A stretch of 64,000 nucleotides of DNA from a virus, in IMG/VR virus record IMGVR_UViG_3300005617_000117, positions 1 to 64,000 of that record; one strand, written 5' to 3'. This document shows positions 22,487 to 32,130 of the stretch, in pieces. Numbering within the stretch: the stretch's first letter is position 1; each line of letters starts with the position of its first letter. The position numbers and the translations under genes were made by a program. Below the pieces are notes generated by a model, which was given only the letters and a program-made list of their open reading frames with translations, was not told the origin of the DNA and made no database searches.

Positions 22487-23238
22487 TGGACAAGATTTTT
22501 AAGGCTATTGATCGATATGGTGCTGAAATGGAGTTCGAGATTATCGAACCCACCGACGCTTTGACCCGCGAAGCAGATATGATTTACCGCAAGGCTTATA
22601 GCGAAGCTATGAAGGAAGGTATTCTTACCCGTGAGAAGATGCGAGAGCTATTTGATAAGCACGGCGTCTGGACTAAAGACGATGAAGATGCTTTTAGGGG
22701 CATGGTGGGAGAATTAACTGACCTTAATTTTAAGTTAGAGGACGCATCTAAGAAGAGTGATACTAGTGAGTGTATTAAAATAGCAGGAGAAATGGGTCAA
22801 ATTAGACTTAAAATGCTTAAGTCATTTAATATCCAGCAAACCGCCTATCTACAGTCTTGCGAGGGGTATGCTGAGTTAATGAGACTAGAATCTCTTATGG
22901 CTAGTTGCGTAGTTGTTAAGTCCAATAAACAGCGTTATTGGAAGACGTACAAGGACTACGTAATTGAGCGAGATCAGAACGACAAGTCAAATGTTGCTGT
23001 TAAAGCCTTAGCTTGTCGGAATATGATGTACGAACAGGACCGTGACGAAATTATTAACTCTTATCCAGAACAGCGGTGGTTGAAAGAAAAGCATTCAGAA
23101 ATGGTGGATAAGGCCAAAGAAGAGGCTCATAGAGTGCTGTTAGAACGAGTGAATGCATTAAAGGAAGCAGAAAGTGCCAACAAAGTTCCAAGTGAAACTA
23201 CTACGAACAGTGTCAGCGATCAAGGGGCCGCTAGCTAA
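22486..23238 (+). CDS. Charged helical protein, possible tail assembly chaperone
   Basis: 250 residues, almost entirely helical and charged. It resembles tail assembly chaperones in position and size. It overlaps the next gene by 65 bases in a different frame. The relation is +1 or -2, not the -1 shift known from lambda G/T, and no classical slippery heptamer is visible, so I treat the two as separate genes. Confidence 0.5.
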   Translation: MDKIFKAIDRYGAEMEFEIIEPTDALTREADMIYRKAYSEAMKEGILTREKMRELFDKHGVWTKDDEDAFRGMVGELTDLNFKLEDASKKSDTSECIKIAGEMGQIRLKMLKSFNIQQTAYLQSCEGYAELMRLESLMASCVVVKSNKQRYWKTYKDYVIERDQNDKSNVAVKALACRNMMYEQDRDEIINSYPEQRWLKEKHSEMVDKAKEEAHRVLLERVNALKEAESANKVPSETTTNSVSDQGAAS

Positions 23239-23833
23239 CGCCTTTAGACTTGTATTGCTAGAATTTAATATCTGGCTTGCCAAGGATCTTAAGAGGGCTT
23301 TAATTTACGGTGGACTAGGGATCGAAGGAATTACACAAACTTCTTTTTATCAGTGGTTAACTAGTGAAGACGGTTTAAGCCAACTAGGTATTCCGGCAGA
23401 CGAACCACCAAAGCTATTAGCTGCTTATGATAAGACGTTTCGCGTAGATACGCGAGGTTTTACAACTAAATTTGATTTCGGGAATGTTTACAATCTGTTG
23501 CAGGCGACGCCACATCCGGCAAATGGCACGGGACAGTTAAAGATTAAGTCGTGGATGTCCTGGGTGATAGATGGTAAAGTAGTGCCTAACTATGGTTATG
23601 TACCTCGTAACAAACTGCCAAATAGTAGAAAGTTGAGACAACACATTCGTCTTAATGATCCATTGGGAGGTTTGATGTTAAGAGCAAATAAGTTTGGTTC
23701 CACAGGACATTGGGCGTTGCCAGCCGTAGTAACAACGTATGCCGACCAATGGTTTATTAGCAATCAGGCCAAGATAGAAGCGGCAATGCAAACGAAACTT
23801 GAAGAAATCTTTACTCGTAGGTTAGCAATTTAA
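23174..23833 (+). CDS. Unknown protein directly before the tape measure
   Basis: 219 residues from GTG 23174 with AGGA 8 bases upstream; starts at GTG 23192 or 23207 would shorten it and reduce the 65-base overlap with the previous gene. The N-terminus is basic and hydrophobic (LANAFRLVLLEFNIWLAKDL). The rest has many aromatic and Gly residues and ends in a helical ALPAVVTTYADQWF region like some minor tail proteins. Function unknown. Confidence 0.5.
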   Translation: MPTKFQVKLLRTVSAIKGPLANAFRLVLLEFNIWLAKDLKRALIYGGLGIEGITQTSFYQWLTSEDGLSQLGIPADEPPKLLAAYDKTFRVDTRGFTTKFDFGNVYNLLQATPHPANGTGQLKIKSWMSWVIDGKVVPNYGYVPRNKLPNSRKLRQHIRLNDPLGGLMLRANKFGSTGHWALPAVVTTYADQWFISNQAKIEAAMQTKLEEIFTRRLAI

Positions 23834-26800
23834 TGGGTAGAATTCAACTAGAGGGTATCCTCAAGATAATCGATGTTGATATTAATCCGGCGGTCTTCCA
23901 GAAGATCAGCCGGGCAGTCAGCACTCTACCTTCGTCTTTCCAGCAAACCAGTAAGGCCGTTGGACAAACAACTTCTAATGTCCAGGGGCTTACTTCGAGT
24001 ATCGCCAAAACTAATCAGCAATTAAGTTTGGGCAATGCATTTGCCCAAAAGTTCTTGCAGCGAATGGCTCAGTTCGCCATCTTGCTTCCCATCTTCGCAA
24101 CTCTTAACAAAGCAATTCAGGGTGGCGTTAAGTTTATTAGCGACTTCGAATCAGAACTATTAAACATCGTCAGAATCGATCCTAAGAATGCGGTCGCCAG
24201 AATCCAAGAGATTTCTGATGCTGCCCTAGATATTGGTACTCGATTCGGTGTATCTGCCATCGAAGTTATTAAGAGCGTAAAAGTATTCGTCCAAGCTGGC
24301 GAAACCATTAGTTCCGCTCTAGATAAAGCTAGAGTCGCGGCTATTGCGACACAAGTGAGCACGCTCGATCTTGCACAGGCACAAGAACTACTTATTGGTG
24401 TACAGAAGCAGTTCTCAAATTCTGCTCTTTCAAATATCGAGATTCTAGACAAAGTATCGAAGGCAGAAGACTTGTCTGCTTCAGACGCTCAAGACATGGC
24501 CGACGCTTTCACGGCTGGTGGTAACGCTCTTGCTTTCGCCACTAAGGACTTCGATTATGCCATTTCTTTTATTGCTGGTTTACGCGAACAAACAAGAAAG
24601 ACCGGTAAGGAAATCGGAACATTCGCTAAGACAGTAGTTCCTAGATTATTTGCTAAGGGCGAAAGCCGCAGTGCTCTCGAACAGTTGGGCGTTTCCGTAC
24701 AGGATCAAACCGGCGAACTACGACCATTACAAGACGTTCTAAAAGATACAAAGACGGCGTTTGACGGTTTAACTGAGGCTGAGCAAGTCAATGCCGCGAA
24801 GGCTATCGCCGGAGCTAGACAATTCGAATCATTTTTGGCGACATTAAAGGCTGTCAACAGAACCAGCGAGATTTATACCGCAACAACAAATGCCGGTGGC
24901 ACCGCTGCTAATAAGTTAGCAATTGTTCAAGAAAAACTATCATACCAAGTCGATCAGACGATTGCCGAGTTCCAGAAACTAGCTGTAGAACTTGGTAATG
25001 CAGGACTTCTTGATTTCTTCAAAGATGCCTTAAAGGCCGCTCGTCTATTCGCACAAGGACTAGAAGAAACTGTTAAGGTAGCTAAGGCGTTGGGCGTAGC
25101 CGTTGTTCCATTGTTAGGCGTTGGTGCCTTCAAACTAGGAAAGATAGCGTTCGGTGGTAATAAGGGTGCTGGAGCAATACAAAATCCTATTGGCTCACAA
25201 CAGAGAAACTTTGCTTCGTCGGTGATGCAAACCACTCAAGGAAATGTTTTAAGATCAGGCGTGAGTTCAGGCGATGCCGGTATGCAATTCGCTAAATTCC
25301 AGGCAGCCTCAATTGCTGCCGGTTTAGCACTAAAAGTATTTTCAGAAGTTACTAAGGATGCCACTGGCAAGATGGCACAAGCCAGTGCTGCCGTTGGCGA
25401 TATTCTAGGGGCTGCACAAACTGGATTTCAGGTAGCGGCTCTGCTAGGACCAAAAGCTGGTTTGATGGTTGGAGTCTTCGAATTAGTAATTGACGCTGCT
25501 TCTAAGATTTCAAAAGCTTTAGAAGAAAGAGCAAAAGACATAGAGCAAATTAGAGAAGACACGGCTCATCTTAATGCCTCAAGGGGCCTTGCTTTGGACG
25601 CTGCGGCTGGCGAAGTATTAACCAAGCCTATTCTTGAGGCTATGCAAAAGGCTATTAGTAAGAGCGGCGGAGTTATTAATGACTCCTTCTTTAAGACTAT
25701 CAATACGGCCATTAAGCAAACGGTCGGCAATCAGGATCTTATTAAACAGGCCGGAGTTAGTGCCGACACCAGCAAGGCCGATCTTACTGACGTTTTAGCA
25801 AATCCACAATTTATTAGGAATTTGGCCGCTGCTCATCCAGAGTTTCAGAGATTAAATAATGCTTTGAAAGACGGTATGAGTCTATCTATGCAGCAGACTG
25901 CTCTTTATCGGGATCTTTATGCCGCTGCTGGTGGTGCCACGGCCGCGATCCAGGGATTACTTGATACGCTGAAGGCGGTCAAGGAAAGAGATCAACTTCG
26001 TCAGCAAGAGGCCGCAATCAATGAATTGCTCGGTCAGCGTAATCAATTGCTTCGCACCGATGTTCCTCTGTTTCAGACAGAAGTTGAACAACTACAAGAT
26101 CGTCAAAAGGCTCTCGGTAAATTCCTTGATGTCGCGGGTGCAGCAAAGAAAGATTTCGAAAATCTTGCAAAGACAAATCCAAGCGAACTAGGTTTCGTAG
26201 GACAAGGTGCTCAAGCACAAGGTGCCGCCCAAGACTTCCTAAAGCAGATCGAAACTGCATTTAATAATGCTGGTAAGAATGGTGATTTCAATCTCACAAA
26301 AGTAATTGATGATATCGTCAAGAAAACAACTGTTGACACAACTTTCGGTGCAGAAGATCAGACTCCTATTAGCGAAGCCGAACAAGGCAAAATGACCAAG
26401 GCGGCTATGGAGTTCGTTTCCGTTCTTCAGAAGGGACTTTCTGAGGATATCGAACGAGCTAAAGTTGACTTTGAACTAAGACAGGCTCTTGGTAGACAGG
26501 CTATTGAGCTTGCTAAAGTCCAAAAAGATATACAAGAGGCCACTAAGGGGGCACTCGATAATGCCGAACTAGCTCTTATCAAGTTGGGCGTAGATGCCAA
26601 TCTAACTGGCGAGGATTTAACGAACCTCGGAAATCTAACTACTACGCAATTCAATCAGATCGTCAAAACTGGAACGGGTGCCAATGATTCATTGAAGAAT
26701 CTTATTGAGACATTCGCCGGTAACGGTTTAGCACAGGCACAGCAACAGGCTCGTATCTCTTCTGAGAGTTTTACAAAAGAGTTGGATGTGCTTGATGGTA

Positions 26801-28896
26801 AAATCCAAGAGGTTACTAAGACTATATCTGAAACCAAGGGCGGAACCAATCAGGCCACTGGTAAGACTCGTATACAATTAGAAGAAGAACTTGGACAATT
26901 ACAGGTTCAAAGAATAACTAAGGTCAAAGAGGCCGAAGCCGCTGGTATCCACGACACTCTTGCACTTTTGAAGGCTCAGGCCGAAGCGGAAAAAGAGGCC
27001 GCTCAGAAAGCTAAGGAACTAGCTAAGGCCCTGGATGATTTGGCTGCCGCTCAGTTCGCTTTGAAGAATGGCGTTCATGATGCTATTCGTTCATTCAATG
27101 AATTCAGTGCTTCCAAGCTGAGAGAAGAGTTTGATAAGGATGCTTCTGCTCAGGAAAATCTAAAATCCGCTCAACAGGGCGTGTTACAAGCAACACAAGG
27201 ATTGGACGGAGCCTATAAGGGATTAATATCTTCTATCTTGGCATTTAATGACGCTCTGGCATCTGCCCAGGTAGAATCTGGAATGCTAGGAATTCAGATT
27301 GCTTCGCTTGGCGGAGGTATGACGGGAATTTCCGAGAGAATCACTGCGTTAAATACTGTATTTAGCAATGCGTTCAAAGATGCGAATATTACTTTAAAGG
27401 AAAGAATCGATCTAGAGAAGCAGTTAGCAACCGAGACGTTGACGTTCTTAAAGGACGCTCAGGCACAAATTACTAATGCCGGTCTTGAAGTATTCGGTCA
27501 ATCGCCAGAGCAGAATGCCGCCCTCGGCACAGGTATTCAGGGCTTACAGGCCGTGGCCGATAAACTTGGTGGATCGTTCGATGCATTTACTAAGTTAAAT
27601 CCAGATGAATTCCAAAATATCAGTAAAGAGTTATTATCTTTGCCGACGCAATTCCGTCAGCAAATGCTTGATGCATTAAGAACGCTACCAACTACTACAA
27701 ATATCGGTGGTTTTAGCCCCGAAGAACTACAGACTGCTCTCGGTCAGGTAGGTGCTGGAATCAACGCAGATGTAGGACTTCCGGCGATTGCCGACCTCAT
27801 GTCACAGCAAAAAGAAGAACTAATGAAGTTGCAGGAACTTGCAATCCGCGACGCGGACCTTCAAGTAGCACAGGTTGTGAATGCCCAAGAACAACTTGAT
27901 ACTGCCAAGGCACAATTAGATGCAGCGAATGTAGCTGCCGATAGGGCCTCTGATGAAGTGTTGGCAGTACGTGACGAAGTATTGGCAACGAATGACGCTC
28001 TTACGGCTGCGGCAGATCAGAGAGACAAATTAACTGCTGAGCTATTAAAGACTACGGATGCGGCATCAATTCGTCAGATTGAAGCTCAGGCCCGAGAATT
28101 CGCCAATCAGGTGCCTCTATTCACTGATATCTCAGATAAACTATTGGACGTAGTAACAACAATCGGCGGCCTTCAGAATAGCGTATTCGGTGCTCAGGAA
28201 AGTCTCACAAATACTCAGAATGCTGCTCTTGGCTACATTCCTAACTTTGCAGGGGGCAATCTATCTCCTGGCGAAGCTGCTGGACTAATTCGAGCCGCTT
28301 CACGCGAGAAGCGTATGATGCCTGCGGGTGCCGGTTTGGCGGTAGCTAATACAAGCGAAGCCATTATCCCCATGCATCACAAGGGATTTATTCCTAACTA
28401 TGCGGGTGGAACGGCCAGTGCTATTTCAAGTAGCATTCAGGCTATTAATGGTACAAACGCGGCTGTGGTTGCTGCGATTACAAATTCTATCACTAATTTG
28501 ATTAGTCAACTTAATGTCAATAATAATACTAGTGATATTGATAGACAAACATTAGATAAGCTAGACAGTATTCTCTCAACTTTAGAGGAAATTTCTACAT
28601 CTAATACAGCCATTAGTGATACTGTAAGTGCTGATACTGCGACAACAGGCACTGGTGGTACACAGACTGCAACTGGCACTATCCAGCCGGTTCAGATTAA
28701 TGTCACAACCAACGGTAGACAAGTGGTAACTGTTGCTGGTCTAGATAATCTAGAACCAGCCCTAAGACAAGGTATCCGACAGGCACAGCAAGAGCAGGCT
28801 GACCAAACTTTAGGACCGGTTAATGCGGCTGTCGAAGCAATCTTTAAAGTCTTAAGAGAACGTGGTCTTATTTCTTCATTCGGTCAAGGGCAGTAA
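23833..28896 (+). CDS. Tail tape measure protein
   Basis: 1687 residues, the largest gene in the window, long helical and Ala/Gln/Lys-rich, with a hydrophobic segment at about 73-95 (MAQFAILLPIFATLNKAIQG) as in tape measures that later enter the host membrane. Using the rule of roughly 1.5 Angstrom per residue, the tail would be near 250 nm. Near the C-terminus the motif G-[YF]-I-P-N-[FY]-A-G-G occurs twice, at residues 1467-1475 and 1518-1526. It sets tail length and is carried inside the tube. Confidence 0.9.
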   Translation: MGRIQLEGILKIIDVDINPAVFQKISRAVSTLPSSFQQTSKAVGQTTSNVQGLTSSIAKTNQQLSLGNAFAQKFLQRMAQFAILLPIFATLNKAIQGGVKFISDFESELLNIVRIDPKNAVARIQEISDAALDIGTRFGVSAIEVIKSVKVFVQAGETISSALDKARVAAIATQVSTLDLAQAQELLIGVQKQFSNSALSNIEILDKVSKAEDLSASDAQDMADAFTAGGNALAFATKDFDYAISFIAGLREQTRKTGKEIGTFAKTVVPRLFAKGESRSALEQLGVSVQDQTGELRPLQDVLKDTKTAFDGLTEAEQVNAAKAIAGARQFESFLATLKAVNRTSEIYTATTNAGGTAANKLAIVQEKLSYQVDQTIAEFQKLAVELGNAGLLDFFKDALKAARLFAQGLEETVKVAKALGVAVVPLLGVGAFKLGKIAFGGNKGAGAIQNPIGSQQRNFASSVMQTTQGNVLRSGVSSGDAGMQFAKFQAASIAAGLALKVFSEVTKDATGKMAQASAAVGDILGAAQTGFQVAALLGPKAGLMVGVFELVIDAASKISKALEERAKDIEQIREDTAHLNASRGLALDAAAGEVLTKPILEAMQKAISKSGGVINDSFFKTINTAIKQTVGNQDLIKQAGVSADTSKADLTDVLANPQFIRNLAAAHPEFQRLNNALKDGMSLSMQQTALYRDLYAAAGGATAAIQGLLDTLKAVKERDQLRQQEAAINELLGQRNQLLRTDVPLFQTEVEQLQDRQKALGKFLDVAGAAKKDFENLAKTNPSELGFVGQGAQAQGAAQDFLKQIETAFNNAGKNGDFNLTKVIDDIVKKTTVDTTFGAEDQTPISEAEQGKMTKAAMEFVSVLQKGLSEDIERAKVDFELRQALGRQAIELAKVQKDIQEATKGALDNAELALIKLGVDANLTGEDLTNLGNLTTTQFNQIVKTGTGANDSLKNLIETFAGNGLAQAQQQARISSESFTKELDVLDGKIQEVTKTISETKGGTNQATGKTRIQLEEELGQLQVQRITKVKEAEAAGIHDTLALLKAQAEAEKEAAQKAKELAKALDDLAAAQFALKNGVHDAIRSFNEFSASKLREEFDKDASAQENLKSAQQGVLQATQGLDGAYKGLISSILAFNDALASAQVESGMLGIQIASLGGGMTGISERITALNTVFSNAFKDANITLKERIDLEKQLATETLTFLKDAQAQITNAGLEVFGQSPEQNAALGTGIQGLQAVADKLGGSFDAFTKLNPDEFQNISKELLSLPTQFRQQMLDALRTLPTTTNIGGFSPEELQTALGQVGAGINADVGLPAIADLMSQQKEELMKLQELAIRDADLQVAQVVNAQEQLDTAKAQLDAANVAADRASDEVLAVRDEVLATNDALTAAADQRDKLTAELLKTTDAASIRQIEAQAREFANQVPLFTDISDKLLDVVTTIGGLQNSVFGAQESLTNTQNAALGYIPNFAGGNLSPGEAAGLIRAASREKRMMPAGAGLAVANTSEAIIPMHHKGFIPNYAGGTASAISSSIQAINGTNAAVVAAITNSITNLISQLNVNNNTSDIDRQTLDKLDSILSTLEEISTSNTAISDTVSADTATTGTGGTQTATGTIQPVQINVTTNGRQVVTVAGLDNLEPALRQGIRQAQQEQADQTLGPVNAAVEAIFKVLRERGLISSFGQGQ

Positions 28897-28900
28897 TTAA

Positions 28901-30397
28901 ATGAATAAGTCAGTCGTCCCTAACGAGCCTATTCCGACAGTCGTAGTTAGCTACGACGGTATAGATATTACGCCCGCTCCTATTTTAACTTGGAATACCG
29001 AAACTACGTTCGCAGACGACGGTACTCGCCAAAGCACACGCACGCGAATTACGCTAGATAGCTCTATTCTTATTTTACCGTCTGGCTCTTACGAGCAGAT
29101 GTATCAGAAACAGCAAGACCTAAGAAGCGTATTTTCTACTGACTATAAAGACTTCGTTATTCGTGCCGGTGCAGCTAATAGAACTTTAGCAAGTGGTACA
29201 GTCATTGCTTCTGGTCTTCGTCCTAAAGTAAATTCAGTTAATATTGAGCCGGATGTTCATGTTACTAGATTCGATTATACTGTAGAACTTGAAGATACGT
29301 CTAGCGTTTCGGGCGTTAGCGGCTCGGTCCAAAGCTTCTCTAATCAATGGAGTTTCAAGGAGAATTCTTCTAGCTGCACGCTTGATGTAACACATACGAT
29401 TAGTGCCGAAGGCTTAAGTAGTGAGCCAGATGCATTGCAACAGGCGATGACGAGAGTAAAGGCAAATCTTGGTATTGACAAGCTGCCAATCGACTTGCCG
29501 TATTTCACGCAACCAAACGCTTCTGGCGGTTTCGGATTTATCCATCCATCCAATCCATCTGGCGGACCAATATTTGAGATTGCGGTTTCCCGCGAAGAGT
29601 CTGCCGACGTAGTTAATGGCACATACTCAGTAACAGAAGTCTTTACGATTGTTTCTGGTGTACCATTCTATTTCACAGAAAGATCCTCATCATTCTCAGA
29701 AAATGAGGACGGAATAGCAACGGTCAGCCTTCAGGGTAAAGTGCAAGGACTAGGTAGAACCTTAAGTATAGGCTATCCAGACGGTGGAGTTGGATTCGAG
29801 AGGGCACTTTCTGGATTCGTTAATTATGTTAGACCACAGTGGCCTTGGGATGCCTCCGGTATTTATGTAAAATACAAGACTCATCCAAGCGGCTTGAATC
29901 TTAATAATCCAACCAATATTTCAATCACTGAGAATAAGTGCCAGGGCACAATCGACTTCAATGTTACGTTCTCAGATGATCGTAAACTTAATCTACCAAG
30001 CGGTATTGCCGCCCTAACTTCGAGCGTAACAAGAACTGATGGTGTTCGTGTTTATGCTTCGCACCCAATTCCGTTCCGAAGACTCGGACCATTACTACAG
30101 GATATCCGTACAACTACGGAAGGCAATGTTGGGATTACTTGCCAAGCTATTGCCGAATATAGTGGTGATCCAAAGGCAGACACTAATAGGGCTATTGCCG
30201 CAGTTCAAGATGAATTAAACAGACTAAGAAGAATTCACGCTAACTCTGCCAACTTTATTACCCTTCGGGTGGCGAGCTTGGAACAACAGACGGGCGATGT
30301 TGACTTGACAGTACAGGCTACGGTTAATTACATCTTTACAGTAGACCTCGTAGATGTCATTTCTCCAACAGCAGACATTACATTAAGGGCAATTTAA
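28901..30397 (+). CDS. Tail tip protein (distal-tail-like)
   Basis: 498 residues, the first gene after the tape measure, where distal tail proteins are usually encoded. Beta-rich with paired domains: residues about 1-135 (VVSYDGIDITPAPILTW) and about 150-490, which contains TVSLQGKVQGLGRT and helix NRAIAAVQDELNRLRRIHAN. The role is inferred from gene order. Confidence 0.5.
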   Translation: MNKSVVPNEPIPTVVVSYDGIDITPAPILTWNTETTFADDGTRQSTRTRITLDSSILILPSGSYEQMYQKQQDLRSVFSTDYKDFVIRAGAANRTLASGTVIASGLRPKVNSVNIEPDVHVTRFDYTVELEDTSSVSGVSGSVQSFSNQWSFKENSSSCTLDVTHTISAEGLSSEPDALQQAMTRVKANLGIDKLPIDLPYFTQPNASGGFGFIHPSNPSGGPIFEIAVSREESADVVNGTYSVTEVFTIVSGVPFYFTERSSSFSENEDGIATVSLQGKVQGLGRTLSIGYPDGGVGFERALSGFVNYVRPQWPWDASGIYVKYKTHPSGLNLNNPTNISITENKCQGTIDFNVTFSDDRKLNLPSGIAALTSSVTRTDGVRVYASHPIPFRRLGPLLQDIRTTTEGNVGITCQAIAEYSGDPKADTNRAIAAVQDELNRLRRIHANSANFITLRVASLEQQTGDVDLTVQATVNYIFTVDLVDVISPTADITLRAI

Positions 30398-30954
30398 TGA
30401 TTACTTTTCCAACAATTGAATGGTTAAATCACAGTACGACCATAGATCCTTCTGGCCACAGACATCAGAAGAATCCTACGTTCGGCTATTTAAAAAATGT
30501 GAATACACAAGTCGGTGGTGAACTTGATTTCGGCTCTGTGAATGTCGCCGTTTCTGGTCAGGTCAGCGACACGATGCTAGTTTTCCCACGAGCATCCACA
30601 TTAGGAAATGCCTCCGGGATTTTCAATCTTAGAACGTTTCTTGTTTCTTTGTCGGCCTGGGGTGCTGGCAGCTATCGTTTTCTTGAAAGAAAAACCATCC
30701 ACTTTAATAACGGCCTACACTTGACCCAGGCCGATACGGACACCCCAACAGTCGTACCTTCTACTCCTAATTTTAAAGGCACTCTTGCTCCTAACTATAC
30801 TGATGGACAGCCACACCTGTCTGGAGTATTGGATCAGGATGTCGGACAATATATGTATCTAGCTGTGTTTGTCGATACTAATGTTCCTCCTGGTACATAT
30901 GGAGGTGCTGGTCTAGGATCATTTAGATATCGACTGTTGTACGATTTCTCTTAA
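30397..30954 (+). CDS. Tail-associated protein, paralogue 1
   Basis: 185 residues, beta-rich. The C-terminal half (PTVVPSTPNFKG, then LSGVLDQDVGQYMYLAVFVD and FRYRLLYDFS) aligns with the protein at 31145 (PSVVPTTPNLFR, DGEQDADVSQFMYMNLIVP, LRIGIVYDYS). Both probably form small accessory domains of the tail tip. Function unknown. Confidence 0.6.
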   Translation: MITFPTIEWLNHSTTIDPSGHRHQKNPTFGYLKNVNTQVGGELDFGSVNVAVSGQVSDTMLVFPRASTLGNASGIFNLRTFLVSLSAWGAGSYRFLERKTIHFNNGLHLTQADTDTPTVVPSTPNFKGTLAPNYTDGQPHLSGVLDQDVGQYMYLAVFVDTNVPPGTYGGAGLGSFRYRLLYDFS

Positions 30955-30964
30955 GGAGAGTAGT

Positions 30965-31144
30965 ATGGAAGTATCGCAAGAAATTATTTTAGAAAGCGAA
31001 ACGAATTTACCTCTAGAATTACCAAAATGGATAAAGAGAATTAAAATCGGCGAACGAATCTTTCTTTTTAAGTGGACATTTGTTGGGTGGAAGCCATTAA
31101 AGCCCGACGAAGAAGAAGATATCAGAATTAGATACGGAGTATAA
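30965..31144 (+). CDS. 59-residue protein between two tail paralogues
   Basis: ATG 30965 is preceded by AAGGAGAG and opens 59 codons to TAA at 31142-31144, ending 1 base before the next ATG. It starts MEVSQEIILESETNLPLELP and continues with a basic, aromatic middle (KRIKIGERIFLFKWTFVGW) and an acidic C-terminus. Tight packing and a good ribosome-binding site support a real gene. Function unknown. Confidence 0.65.
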   Translation: MEVSQEIILESETNLPLELPKWIKRIKIGERIFLFKWTFVGWKPLKPDEEEDIRIRYGV

Positions 31145-31750
31145 ATGACCCTCCCTGGACCGCCAATCATAGAGATTTTTGAATATGACACTACGGAGAC
31201 AAGTAGTCCTGTAGGGAATCGTCATATTGAGGGCGGTGCTTTCGCCTTCGTTCAAAGGGTTGCTTTGGGGGCAAAAACATATACCCCAGGATCTTCGGGG
31301 ACATTAGTTTTCAGGGACATTAAATTTAATGCCGGAGTGCCCGTATCCCACATTAACTCTACAGTATCAGCCCTAACGCTCAGAATGGCCACCAGCGGGG
31401 CTAGATTATCTGATATGAAGGTGTTCTTGAGCCAAGGTTCTGCTTTAAGTGGCTCCAGGGACGTTGGCCTAGACCCTGCTATTATCCAATATGCCGCCAG
31501 TGGCATTTGGCAACCTAATCCTATCTGGACATCTGGAATAACCGGCCGCCTACCTTCGGTAGTGCCCACAACCCCTAATTTATTTAGACAGGACGGCGAT
31601 AATCGTATTGACGGGGAACAGGATGCAGATGTGTCCCAGTTTATGTATATGAATTTAATTGTACCATTTGGCTATCCTATGGGGTCTTATGGCATTACCG
31701 GTTCTGGACTTCTAAGGATAGGGATTGTATATGACTATAGTTTTGATTAG
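31145..31750 (+). CDS. Tail-associated protein, paralogue 2
   Basis: 201 residues, related in its C-terminal half to the protein at 30397. The N-terminal half is less alike. It ends in TAG inside the TTAGTGTATTTT motif. Probably a tail-tip accessory protein. Confidence 0.6.
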   Translation: MTLPGPPIIEIFEYDTTETSSPVGNRHIEGGAFAFVQRVALGAKTYTPGSSGTLVFRDIKFNAGVPVSHINSTVSALTLRMATSGARLSDMKVFLSQGSALSGSRDVGLDPAIIQYAASGIWQPNPIWTSGITGRLPSVVPTTPNLFRQDGDNRIDGEQDADVSQFMYMNLIVPFGYPMGSYGITGSGLLRIGIVYDYSFD

Positions 31751-31759
31751 TGTATTTTA
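31746..31759 (+). promoter_or_regulatory. TTAGTGTATTTTAA motif overlapping a stop codon
   Basis: TTAGTGTATTTTAACTCC begins at 31747; TAG is the stop of the preceding gene. It is the only gene-free stretch before the isolated small gene at 31814. A short inverted repeat (TGGATG, GT, CATCCA near 31776-31789) lies in the leader. Confidence 0.5.
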
Positions 31760-31813
31760 ACTCCTGACCGCACATGGATGGTCATCCAATAAAAAGAAAT
31801 AGGGAGATTTTCA

Positions 31814-31999
31814 ATGGCAACGAAGAACTTTACAAGCTCTGCAAACCGTGCAAACGTGATTTTCTGGAGCTATTCAACGAAGATTGCGAACTTCACCGAC
31901 CGAAAGACGACTTCCCGTGCTCTACACGCAGAAGGTACGTCTCTCAATAACCTTGGTGTCGGCGTAACTGTAACGAATCCATTCACTATCCTAGCGTAA
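31814..31999 (+). CDS. Isolated 61-residue protein in its own transcription unit
   Basis: 61 residues starting MATKNFTSSANRANVIFWSY, with GGGAG 9 bases upstream. Codon choice (TTC, GAC, CGT, AAC, CTA) is that of the capsid and tail tube genes, indicating strong expression. The motif at 31747 and the terminator at 32035 isolate it as a single-gene unit. Basic and mostly polar with no signal peptide. Likely an abundant small virion protein, perhaps a tail or fibre accessory; no family recognised. Confidence 0.7.
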   Translation: MATKNFTSSANRANVIFWSYSTKIANFTDRKTTSRALHAEGTSLNNLGVGVTVTNPFTILA

Positions 32000-32014
32000 T
32001 TAGCTAACGATATA

Positions 32015-32068
32015 CGTCAACTAATTGACGACCCGGCCCATACTCTATCCTGAGTGTGGGCCTTTTTT
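32015..32068 (+). terminator. Double hairpin terminator
   Basis: A first hairpin CGTCAA, CTAA, TTGACG (32015-32030) is followed by GGCCCATACTC, TATCCT, GAGTGTGGGCC (32035-32062) and TTTTTT (32063-32068). The second is a strong Rho-independent terminator with an 11-bp stem including one G-U pair. A TTAGTGTAATT motif starts two bases later. Confidence 0.9.
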
Positions 32069-32081
32069 ATTAGTGTAATTC
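32069..32081 (+). promoter_or_regulatory. TTAGTGTAATTC motif right after a terminator
   Basis: TTAGTGTAATTCTAG begins at 32070, two bases past the U-tract at 32063-32068, and 60 bases before ATG 32131. Because the terminator closes the upstream unit, this site is the clearest candidate for a true promoter. Confidence 0.55.
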
Positions 32082-32130
32082 TAGTTCGGGCGTGGCTATT
32101 TGCCTAGCCTCGGGTGATAGGGACAGTATA

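Noticed and set aside
23174-23238. Programmed frameshift linking the genes at 22486 and 23174 as tail chaperones
   Set aside because: The frame change would be +1 or -2, no classical slippery heptamer is visible, and the second gene has its own start with AGGA.
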